This document shows, one piece after another, positions 22,260 through 32,249 of a stretch of 64,000 nt of DNA. The notes under the pieces were generated by a model that saw only the letters and a program-made list of their open reading frames with translations, had not been told where the DNA came from and ran no database searches. The position numbers and the translations under genes were made by a program. The stretch covers positions 143,368,734-143,432,733 of the forward strand of contig CM043958.1 in the NCBI GenBank assembly GCA_014529385.2. Reading direction: 5' to 3'. Origin of the DNA: Adiantum capillus-veneris (lineage: Eukaryota > Streptophyta > Polypodiopsida > Polypodiales > Pteridaceae). Every line of letters starts with the position of its first letter. The first letter of the stretch is position 1.

Positions 22260-22930
22260 CGGCCATGGTCACCAACCACTTGGCCTAAAATCCAACAAGG
22301 CACCACACCTCTTCAATGTCCAACATCGGATGTTTAGGCAAAGCAAAGGCAAGATCCTTGATGTGTTAGCTGTGTAGGTTATTCAACCTCTGACGCACTA
22401 ATCGTGTGGACGAGCCTAACAAAAAAGAAGATCTAGGAAACACCTCCGATCCAAGCCTTAGGTCAACCATCCTTTTATCTAAGGCTAAGCAATGTGAATG
22501 ATCCTAATTTTGTAGCGATGCTACCATGAGAAACATAACACATGATTCCAATCACAATGGCATCTTCCATATGCACAAACATTATTTTCCAAGCAGACAG
22601 ACTGTATAGGGTCTCTACCCTTACACATCCACCATAAATCATCAAAACCACTTCACCATCCAATCCAAAACCATAAAACATAATCCAATCTCAGCACATG
22701 GGTGAGCACTCCACCCAACTCAGAATGATGCACATCTAATCCTGCAAAACCACTTTAGCACATAACATGGTCGCAAAAATTTTGGTGATATTTTGACAAC
22801 ACAACCATATCTAGGAAAAAAAGATTTAAGAGCCACACTAGCTTCCATAATCAAATCATAACCATAATCCATGAGGGATCTTAGCCCTTGAACATAAACC
22901 ATATTCCTTACTGAAACTGACTTCCACACT
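22260..22930 (-). repeat. Dispersed repeat R3, copy 1 (minus)
   Basis: Read on the minus strand it matches 50180-50620 on the plus strand: GTGTAAGGGTAGAGACC, CATGTGTTATGTTTCTCATG, CATTGCTTAGCCTT and CTAGATCTTC appear in the same order. The outer part (about 22200-22330) includes TGTTGGATTTTAGGCC, which could be an LTR edge. No protein domain is preserved. Confidence 0.6.
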
Positions 22931-22949
22931 TGGAGTTGTGCTGCAAAAG

Positions 22950-23520
22950 TATAATTGGTAGTTTGATTTTGGTAATTTTGGTAGTTTTGGTACTTGAAGG
23001 TAGTTTTTGAAAGTGTTGCAAAAAGTGTTTCTTTGGTAGTCTTGGTATTATTTGAAAGTTTGATTTTGGTCGTTTTGAGAGTTTTGGTACTTTTAGGTAC
23101 TATTTGAAAGTGCTACAAAAAGTGGTTTTGGTAGTTTGATTTTGGTAGTTTTGGTACTTTTAGGTACTATTTGAAAGTGCTGTAAAAAGTGGCTTTGGTA
23201 GTTTGATTTTGGTAGTTTTGGTACTTTTGGCCCTTTTAGGTACTATTTGAAAGTGCTGCAAAAAGCTTGTTTGGTAGTTTGATTTTGGTAGTTTTGGTAC
23301 TTTTAGGTACTATTTGAAAGTGCTGCAAAAAGTGGCTTTTCGTAGTTTTGATAAGATTTGGGTAGTTTAGTTTTGCATTGAGGGTATTTATATGTTTTTG
23401 ATACTATATGATTCCCGAGTTTGGTAGTTTTTGGTAGTTTTGGTGGTTTTGGTAGTTTGGGTTCTGTTTGGTAGTACAGTACTTAGAAGTACCAGTCTCG
23501 GTATGACTTCTTGGTAGTTT
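22950..23520 (+). repeat. Minisatellite in the upstream intron of the phosphatase-like gene
   Basis: Five or so units of 63-95 bp built on GGTAGTTTTGGTACTTTTAGG and ATTTGAAAGTGCTGCAAAAAG. It ends just before a splice acceptor (TTGTCAACAG, 23553), so it probably lies inside an intron. Confidence 0.75.
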
Positions 23521-23901
23521 TTGAAACTAATTGGAACCGCTGGTTGTCAACAGGCTGAGTATGACACTCTGGAGAAAAAATGGAAGGAAGGTCAAGAGCA
23601 TACCCTATTTGTGAAGGAGATGTTGTCTGATATCAGGCTTGGGAAGAGGTTCCTGCTATATCCTAGGCCCCAGGTTAATGATTCGGTAAATGTGATCCCG
23701 GTGTTTGGTATGTGTGTTGCATGCGGTGAGCCCTTGGAGTGTGCACATGTAGTCGGAACCTTCATGCTAGAGTGTCGACACCAGTATCATCCCTTGTGCT
23801 TCAGTGCTCTGTTACAAAGCAGGGATTAGTGTGTCAAGTCGGGTTGTAATATGGTAATCTTTGATTTGGCAAAGTCTTGCGCCAGTGGGCTTCAAGTTGT
23901 C

Positions 23902-24285
23902 CAAGGTGGTACCAAACGTACTGTATGTGGCGTATATGTACGTATTGTACGTTGTTCCGTACAGGAAAAAATTTTACGTACGTAAAAATACGTACTCTTG
24001 TAAAAAAACCGCAAAGTACTAAATTTTCTAGGACATTTCCAATAAAAAACAAGAGAGAAGCCAACAACTTATAGAGACATTCAAAGACACGTTTTACAAG
24101 ACAACCATATACTGTGTAACTATTGCAAGAGATTTGGATTTTTATTTTAAATCAGCATTGTATGGGCTTCCCACACACCCGAAAAAAAAAAAACCGGCAT
24201 ACGGATCGTTCCGTACGGTACGGATCTGTACGTAACGTCCGTATGGTATGGAACGGATCAGTACGTACATTTTGATCCAACCTTG
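23902..24285. mobile_element. hAT-like MITE with 8-bp target duplication
   Basis: A 384-bp element flanked by the direct repeat AAGTTGTC (23894-23901 and 24286-24293). Its ends are imperfect inverted repeats: CAAGGTGGTACCAAACGTACT on the left, and on the right the complement of CAAGGTTGGATCAAAATGTA. An 8-bp target duplication and CAAGG-type ends fit the hAT superfamily. It is rich in GTACGTA and CCGTACGG palindromes, has no coding capacity, and sits in an exon of the phosphatase-like gene. Removing it with one target copy restores the reading frame into the next splice donor. Confidence 0.85.
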
Positions 24286-25110
24286 AAGTTGTCAAGAGTA
24301 AGTATGTATGCATTTTTGAATACATATGCACACTTGCAACTTAGTGAGGTTTTCATACAAGTTAGTATGTGTTGTCTTTCTTTGTGTTTGCAGAGGAGCA
24401 GGATGCTGCAGTTGCTGACCAGCATGCCACAAAGTCGGCTGCAAGTCGAATATGAGACGTGGATGAGGTGACAAGGGAGATATCAGATGTTCTCCATGAT
24501 TTGAAGCAAGTTAATTCTGTAGGGAAAGACAATGTGACAGGGCAAAGATGTGAGGCAACAGGTGACAGCGAAAGTAAAAGTGAGGAGGAGGCCAGAGATG
24601 ATAAAAAGATAGGTGACAACGAATGTTAAAGTGAGGAGGAGGCCAGAGATGGTAAAAAGACTAAGGACAAGGAGGAAGGTAAAGTCCCTGTTGTTGTGGA
24701 GCTGGATGCGGAGGAAAGCCAGGATGCTGCCAACACAAAGCTCGATGATGCAACGGCCAAGAAGGGAGAGGAAGAACCCAAAGGGATGGAGGAAGAAGCC
24801 ACGAAGGGGGGTGTTGCGGAGGGGGTGGAAACCACAAAGGGTGGTGAAGGGGAGGCCAAAGAGGGGTCGGAAGGCAACAAAGATCGGAGGGAGGCCGAGG
24901 ATGAGCAGGAAGAAGTACTTGCGAACGATACTGTTGTGGACAGCACCGACAGGGGCGTTGACTCTACTACTACCGATGCTGTTTCGAAGCGGAGAGGTGA
25001 TTCCCCTGATTCCGTGACCCTGCAGGAACTTTTTTGTTTGCAGAGAAAGAAGCGCAATCGCGCCCGTGATCAATTATCTCGTGCATGCAAACTGTTGCCA
25101 GTGAGAATCT

Positions 25111-25400
25111 GTTGTATTCCGCACTATGTGCTTTTTAGTGACTGAATCAACTTGATTTTTTGGCCCTGAGCTTTATCTGTTCTCTCTATCTGGTTCTGTG
25201 TTGGTATGTTACCTTTCGTTACATTACTGTTTCAGTTGTCCTCACTATATGTGCATTAAAGTACCAAATTTGGTACTTTTTGGTATTGTTGAACTTGGGT
25301 GCACGTCTGTCCACTATTACAGTACCAATTTGGTACTTCTTGAACTTGTTGTTTCATATAGTCCTTATCACTTGTGCAATACAGTACCAAATTTGGTAGT
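25111..25400 (+). repeat. Left arm of a large inverted repeat
   Basis: From TTCCGCACTATGTGC through GATTTTTTGGCCCT, TATGTTACCTTTCGTTAC and the palindromic minisatellite, this is the reverse complement of 27290-27000. It lies in the intron between the acidic and phosphatase exons. Confidence 0.85.
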
Positions 25401-26639
25401 TTTTGGTCCAGTTTTCTGTTTTAGATATGATGTTTGCACTGTGTATTTTTCCCCACTCATTATGTCTGTTGGTGTTGTAGTAAGTTGGTGGCTAGACGAG
25501 ACACCGGCAAGCACATTGATGTAGCCTGATGTGGCTGCTAGACGCGGGCGGATAATTGTGCTTGATCTTAATGGCGTGCTAATAACCATCTGCAGCAAAA
25601 TCCCTGAGGAACTTGAGTGCCTGCCAAAGGAGCACATGCCACGGGTAGTCTATCTCCAAAAGGATGTAATTTGTCTTGTAAGGCCGGATGCGGAGTAGTT
25701 CATCCTACGGCTTAAACAGAAAGCCAGCCTAGAGTTGTGGTCTTGCTGTAGAAGGGAAAAATTGTTACACATGGTGAACGCGTGCTTCCCCAACCATAGA
25801 AGGCAAAAATATTTTGTAGGTAAAGCATGCCCGCTTTGATTGTTGCAGGACATAAGTTACGCATACCTCTAACCTCGTTTTTTGGCATTAGCAGATATTC
25901 TCTCCCACGAGGACTGTGAAATATGGCGGCCTCGTATGTCGGAGGTGCCGGTTGTGCCCAAAAACATGGGCGATAAGCCCGTTTTCCTGAAGAAGCTACG
26001 GACGCTGTGGGCAAGGCACCCGGAGTACGATGCCAGCAACACTATTCTTGTAGATGATTGTAGATACAAGTCTCTTAAAAATGACTATGAAAACTGTATG
26101 GCAATCCGATCATACGATCCCATGGTAGTAGGAACCGATTACCCGTTTTACTTGCTAGATTTTGTTTTGCCTTGGTTGCTCGAGTGGATAAGGGATCGGT
26201 ACCCAATAGCGTACAGTCGCAAAAACCCAGTCTTTGACACTGAAGACGATATTTTTGGGTACATTACTGATTACTTCATACAGATGGAGGGGTACTCCTA
26301 TAAATTTGATCCTCTGAGGTAGGAGATTTCCATAATCATGTAAATAGTGGAATTTTGTAACCCGATACTATACATAATTGAAAACCACTTTTCTTGTTCA
26401 GACTGTCTTGGTATCTTGATCTCTACTGTTGAAACCTCTGACTAATTCTGTTGAAACCTCTTGGAGCTAACCAGGTTGCCCAACATTTTAATTTTTGAGG
26501 CAGATAGCATCTATGTTTGGTATACCTTTCATGTTATCAATGTAGTTCTAGACATTGCTCAAGGTGGTCGTATCAAATACGAATAGAAAAATTGAAAAAT
26601 ACCAAGAAATAAAGTAAACCATAAGTGATACAACAAGTT

Positions 26640-27290
26640 CAAGAAGTACCAAATTGGTTATGTAATAGTGGACAGACGTGCACCCAAGTTCAATAGTACC
26701 AAAATGTACCAAATTTGGTACTGTAATAGTGGACAGTTGTGCACCCAAGTTCAATAGTACCAAAAAGTACCAAATTTGGTACTGTAATAGTGGACAGACG
26801 TGCACCCAAGTTCGACAGTACCAAAAAGTAGAGATGTAGTGAGGACAACTGAAACAGTAATGTAATGAAAGGTAACATACCAACACAGAACCAGATAGAG
26901 CACTAAAGTAAACCATACGTGATACAACAAGTTCAAGCAGTTCCAAATTGGTACTGTAATAGTGGACAAACGTGCACCCAAGTTCAACAGTACCAAAAAG
27001 TACCAAATTTGGTACTGTAATAGTGGACAGACGTGCACCCAAGTTCAACAGTACCAAAAAGTACCAAATTTGGTACTGTAATAGTGGACAGACGTGCACC
27101 CAAGTTCAACAGTACCAAAAAGTACCAAATTTGGTCCTGTAATGCACATATAGTGAGGACATCTGAAACAGTAATGTAATGAAAGGTAACATACCAGCAC
27201 AGAACGAGATAGAGAGAACAGATAAATCTTAGGGCCAAAAAATCAAGTTGACTCAGTCACTAAAAAGCACATAGTGCGGAATACACTTGG
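26640..27290 (-). repeat. Right arm of the inverted repeat, with palindromic minisatellite
   Basis: About six units of about 61 bp, each carrying the self-complementary core GTACCAAATTTGGTAC and the tail TGTAATAGTGGACAGACGTG. A partial copy of the AT-rich flank is also repeated inside the array at about 26840-26900. It separates the 3' ends of the two convergent genes. The same unit occurs at 25258-25400 and 29420-29530. Confidence 0.85.
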
Positions 27291-27364
27291 TACTGTTGAC
27301 TACCAGATTTGGTACTATTGACTACCGGATTTGGTATTATTGACTACCGGATTCATTTGTTCAA

Positions 27365-30300
27365 TCAGGGCTTCTCATTTCCCTCAAGTAACATGGATGC
27401 ACCTTCGTCGCTCTCATCATGATATGGCATGCTATTGTATATCCTCTCATATACTTTAGTAGACAACTTGTATTGTAAAATTTGACCTAGGGAACCTGCA
27501 ATAGGCTCCATTGGGAAACGTATGGCCCTAACAAGATGTGAGTAGATCATTACCGGAGACATGTGATCCAATAGCCGGTATGTATCAGCTTTTCCTTCAA
27601 CTTGGCCATAAAAAAAGCCTTCAACAACCTTCCCTCCTCTAACAATTTTGTTATGCCACTTATCCTTTTGTGCTTTCACCGTTTGGTACAACAATTCTGT
27701 GCATTTGATAATGTCGAAGTCTTCATTTGCCTCAGCTACTTTCACTGCAAAATTATCCCCTATGGACAGCATGCCACTTAACATTTCAGGGCATCCTTCA
27801 TATAGTGGCAGGTTGGACACTTGGCTCATCGGAATCGATGTTGAATCTCCACCCTCCTCCTCGTCATCTGATTCGTCATCCCTAATTGTATCCCCGGACT
27901 CTGACAATGGTTTGATGCAAACATATTTCCATTCTTCAATGTGCATTCTGTTCCTGCATCTTCTCCACAACCCACGCATACATGGATCACAAAAGCATGA
28001 AAGTGATCGAAAGCGTATGGCGGTGCGGTTGTCCTATGAATAGCCATCAGCACAATGAAATGAGCGGGAGCCAACGATGTGCTCACAGTCCCATTGCACA
28101 TTGCGTTTCACTTCATCCACGCCAATAAGCCAAAAGACTCTTTGCGTATTACACCTCTGAGACTGTTCTCTTGGCTGAAAAGTTGCTTTCAAAAAGTTGA
28201 CAACATCGGTTGCACACTTCATACTCCAGCCATCTGGTTTCAATTCCTCATGCGTCAAAGTTCTCTTGATGACTGCCCCTCCCCCATCATGCTCACCTTT
28301 TCCATGGCCGGATGCAGAGAAGTTATGCATCATGTGCAAGCCTGTCATTTGATAGTACCTAGCCACAAAATAGTAAGGTCTACAAAACTTGAATTGTGAA
28401 GTAGCACCATCTGACCAAACCCAATGTTGTTGCAGAGAATGTCCTCATTCTTTCAGCCACTTTTCATGCAGCAAGAAACAATGTTGTACAAACAATGTGT
28501 CATGCTGCTTGTCATCCGATATGTAGAAGTGTAGCGTCTTTTGTGTACCACCTGCTGCATTTCTTAAATAAGTGATGTGCACAAGTATTGTGACTTGGGT
28601 AGACCACCAATGCATTGACTGAATTTCATTATGAACTTTAAAGGTTTAATTCTCCGCAAAGTCAATAACAGATACTACAACGTTGCTAGGAAAATTTTAC
28701 AAACAGTCCTTGAGTTGTTGGGCTTGCCAGCGGAAGACAAAGTTGTGCCCGACGAAGCCTTTCAGATGGGCTGAAAATAGGCTAAGAAAAGTAGGACTTT
28801 TCATCCATTGCACAATCAATTACTTTCTCTTCTTCTCACTCCCACCTTCGTGAACCTGTCCTGTTCCAACCTCCATGAAAACCTTCACAGACACCTCCTT
28901 GCTATCCTCTACTATCTCATCGGGACAAAATGTCAACCTCCGTACTCCACATTGTGAGCAGTCCCCCATCAAGCATTTCTTTGCATGGTATTCACAATTT
29001 GGAGGCTTTGGGCACATGATGGATTACCACATACCGGTGATGTGCTGACACACTGCTTGGTTTGCAAAACACGTTCCTCTCTCATCACCTCTGCAACAAA
29101 TGGAGAAGTGCAAAGGTGACCTTTCCCGTGGTGCCCAAACTTGTTCTGCCGCATTTGATTAAGGGCCTCTTTGAAATAGATCATTTGCACATGAACCACA
29201 CAACAGCAAGTATTTTTGTCCTTCAACTTCCGTACAAAGTATGGCTTCAATGCCTCGAAGCATCTAAGAGACACTACCACTGTTGGGTGAGCCTTCTTGA
29301 ATCTTTGGTACAGCTCAACCTATGGCACAAAAACAAAATGATTCAAAAAAAAAAACCAACTTCATGGTACTGGTAAAATTCCACTACTGCAGTAGTGCCA
29401 AAACCAGCTTTAGACAGTTCCAAATATGGTACTGTAATAGTGGACAGACGTGCACCCAAGTTCAATAGTACCAAAAAGTACCAAATTTGGTAGTGTAATA
29501 GTGGACAGACGTGCACCCAAGTTCAACATAGATATTATTTGGTACTCTATAGATATTATTTGGTACTCTATAGCTATTATTTGGTACTCTACATATAGGC
29601 TTTGGTACTATCAGAAGTGTGGGGTACCCTGTAAATAGACTTTGGTCCTATAGTGGTAGGCTTTGGTACTCTACAGATAGGATCTGGTACTCTTCAGAGA
29701 GGATTTGGTACTCTACAGATAGTCTTTGGTGGTATCCAATGAGTTTGGTACTCTACATATAGGCTTTGGTACTATCAAAAGTGTGGGGTACCCTGTAAAT
29801 AGACTTTGGTCCTATAGTGGTAGGATTTGGTACTCTACAGATAGGATCTGGTACTCTTCAGAGAGGATTTGGTACTCTACAGATAGTCTTTGGTGGTATC
29901 CGATGAGTTTGGTACTCTGTAAATAGACTTTGGTTCTCTATACATAGGCATTGGTACTGGATAAATAGGTTTTGGTACTCTGTCGAGAGGGTTTGAAACT
30001 CTATGGATAGGCTTTGGCACTCGATTGCTAGGATTTTGTACTCGATATACCGGATTTGGTACTCTACAGATCTGAGTTAGTACTCTATAGATAGTCTTGC
30101 TACTCAATATACCGGATTTGGTACTCTACATATGTGCTTTGGTACTCCATAGATAGCCTTTGGTACTCGATAGACAGTATTTGGTACTCTACATATAGGC
30201 TTTGGTACTATCAGAAGTGTGGGGTACCCTGTAAATAGACTTTGGTCCTATAGTGATAGGCTTTGGTACTCTACAGATAGGATTTGGTACTCTACAGAGA

Positions 30301-31300
30301 ATATTTGGTACTCTACAGATAGTCTTTGGTGGTATCCGATGAGTTTGGTACTCTGTAAATAGTTTTTGGTTCTCTATACATAGGCATTGGTACTGGATAA
30401 ATAGGTATTGGTACTCTATCAAGAGGGTTTGAAACTCTATGGATAGGCTTTGGCACTCGATAGCTAGAATTTTGTACTCGATATACCGGATTTGGTACTC
30501 TACATATGTGCTTTGGTACTCCATAGATAGCCTTTGGTACTCGATAGATAGGATTTGGTACTCTACATATAGGCTTTGGTACTATCAGAAGTGTGGGGTA
30601 CACTGTAAATCCACAGGATACTAGCCATTCTGGATTGGTTTACTGATTGTGAGTTTGTACTATTGTTCAGAATCATTGCCAAAGAGCTTCTCTTTACAAA
30701 AACTTCACTTGCTGAATGAGGGACCTTGATTTGAGTCAAAGTGTTGCGTACACCCGATACAACAGTGTCTTCGACTTTGCTAAAATTTGATGGTTGCAGC
30801 AAGGAAAATGTTTGGTGGTCCAGGAGTTGCCGGAATATTTTCTTCTGCTCATTCTTTGCAATCCTTATTGTTTGCTTGCGCAAACATCGAGCCACTGCTT
30901 CACAGATGTTCTTTCTTGACCTGGCTTCCCGTAATCCAAGAGCAGACATAGGATGTCTTTCCTTGCTTCTCTGTGTGCGTTTCTTTGCAGCCCAATAATC
31001 ACGAAGAAAAGCCTGATTACCGGTACATGCATTTGGAATACTAGTGCTAATGGAATTGATGTGCATCTGCTGAACATTGCTTGGGCCACCTTGTACCTCG
31101 TCAAAAGAGAGGAACTGTACGTCACCTTCCATCTCGTCGATAGAGAGGAGCTGTGCATCACCTTCTACCTCGTTGAAAGAGAGGAGCTGTGCGTCACCTT
31201 CTACCTCGTTGAAAGAGAGGTCCTGAACATCACCTTCTATCTCATCGAAAGAAAGGTCATGAGCATCACCAAGCCAGTAATCTCCTGCGCTACTATCCAT
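27365..31300 (-). pseudogene. DDE-like transposase candidate of a Cys-rich family, two exons, decayed
   Basis: Exon 1 (31300-30644) begins MDSSAGDYWLGDAHDLSFDE with four to five acidic repeats of the type LLSFNEVEGDAQ, then a basic stretch. An intron of about 1.3 kb (30643-29320) joins in phase to VELYQRFKKAHP, LRCFEALKPYFVRK and CCCVVHV. After a frameshift near 29015 comes a zinc-like cluster (CPKPPNCEYHAKKC, CSQCG). The putative catalytic core follows: VVVSVIDFAEN (Asp at 28661-28663), NEIQSMHWWSTQVTIL, HWVWSDGATSQFK (Asp at 28409-28411), NFSASGHGKGEHDGGGAVIK (Asp at 28286-28288), then CFCDPCMRGLW. It ends EGNEKP at 27365. Five in-frame stops are seen; all but possibly 28646 clearly fit C-to-T changes. 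The motif order recalls a multi-copy protein family of invertebrates and other eukaryotes (DFAEN, SDG..sQFK, SHGKG..DG), from memory. A transposase role is inference. Confidence 0.65.
29400..30620. repeat. Intronic minisatellite, GGTACTCTAYAGATAG family
   Basis: Begins with two units of the palindromic 61-bp repeat (29420-29530), then changes to about 16-18-bp units of the form TTTGGTACTCTACAGATAGG. Higher-order copies are visible: a block with AGTGTGGGGTACCCTG recurs at about 29610, 29780, 30215 and 30590. It fills most of the intron of the transposase-like gene; short open frames on both strands are artefacts of the repeat. Confidence 0.85.
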
Positions 31301-31306
31301 TTGCAA

Positions 31307-31310
<4 letters not shown>

Positions 31311-31376
<66 letters not shown>
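31311..31376. repeat. (AG)n microsatellite at the 5' end of the transposase-like gene
   Basis: An uninterrupted AG run of about 66 bp directly upstream of its ATG (31300, minus strand), where it would be a (CT)n leader. Confidence 0.95.
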
Positions 31377-31378
<2 letters not shown>

Positions 31379-31576
31379 CTAGAACACAGCAGCTTGGTGG
31401 CTATGGAGGCGGCAAGGAAGGCGAGAAGGTTTAAAACTGAGAGAGACACACAGGGAGAGGGACGTGCGAGGGAGGGAGGGAGAGAGAGAGGCGTTGGAGT
31501 GAAAGCTCCCAACTGTAACCCCGCCCCCCGGCCCTGCCGTCACCCCCCACCTCTTCTTAGGATTGCATGCTTCTAA

Positions 31577-32249
31577 AGTTAAAAAAACGCCCACTTAAAA
31601 AAGAAGTTTATTTGGCCTCCCCAATTCCAAAAAAATGCCCATGGTTTTTATACACAAGAATCACCAAGCATATGTTGTGTCAAGGACACTCCTTTTTGTA
31701 CCACCAAACCATGCTTTGACCCCTCTATTCAACAATGTGGTGTACACATATATTCGCTCTCCACTTGATCATTCTCTTGAGTATTTTTTCATTCATACAC
31801 ATTTGCGGCGGGTAGCACTAGTCGCAAGGTACCTTTGGATGCAATCTGGATCATGGCTTAAACTCCATGCTAGGTCCGACACTAAGAAATCCTCCCTTAT
31901 ACAAACACTTCTACAAGTCTAATATTTATTAAAATTGTACAAAAGTGTAAATTGTATAATTCTTCAATAGACCTTTGGAAAGGGGTATCTCTCACTTGCT
32001 ATCAGAGCCAAAGGCTATAGGGATGGCTTGAGCCTGATACTAGTTGGGGTAATTATGCATCATGCACGTATTTATGAATGTTGTTTGGAAAGGAATACTA
32101 TATTCATGACCATTTATGAGTGACATTGATTCGTGACACCTACTTGAATTATCTTCTTGTGTGGATTGGAGAGGTATTGAAATACAATGAATTGATTGGA
32201 GTATTAGATAATCGTATTAAGAGTTTTGAATTCTTTTTTTGTAGTTAGA
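31577..32249. other. Possible retroelement LTR debris
   Basis: 31690-31860 resembles 50950-51110 loosely (shared GAGTATT, TTCATTCATACACATTT and CTCCACTTG blocks). At about 31998 CTTGCTATCAGAGCC resembles a tRNA-Met primer-binding site but differs from TGGTATCAGAG at key bases. No LTR borders were confirmed. Confidence 0.3.

Larger units (their letters stand above)
23554..26322 (+). pseudogene. RING-like / acidic linker / FCP1-type HAD phosphatase gene, decayed
   Basis: FCP1/NIF phosphatases remove phosphate from proteins such as the RNA polymerase II CTD. Exon A (23554-24297) carries a RING-like Cys/His cluster: CVACGEPLEC, LECRHQYHPLCF, then CVKSGC after a TAG at 23827. Exon B (24394 to about 25100) is a Glu/Lys/Asp-rich disordered linker. 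Exon C (about 25481-25819) has IIVLDLNGVL, where the second Asp of the usual DxDx(T/V) signature is Asn, and LELWSCCRREKL. Exon D (25895-26322) has KPVFLKKL, TILVDDCRYKS and ends DPLR at 26320. The A/B and C/D junctions are in phase; B/C is uncertain. Five in-frame stops (23827, 24453, 24627, 25522, 25696) each match Gln or Arg with C for T. A 384-bp element interrupts exon A. Upstream exons are not identified. That the finger and the phosphatase belong to one gene is inference. Confidence 0.7.

Noticed and set aside
29877-30603. Minus-strand frames with RVPNPIYRVP-type repeats as a structural protein
   Set aside because: Direct translation of the intronic minisatellite; frames change between blocks and no start or flanking domain exists.
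31990-32012. Possible tRNA-Met primer-binding site (TTGCTATCAGAGCC)
   Set aside because: Differs from TGGTATCAGAG at the start, and no LTR borders or gag identity could be shown.
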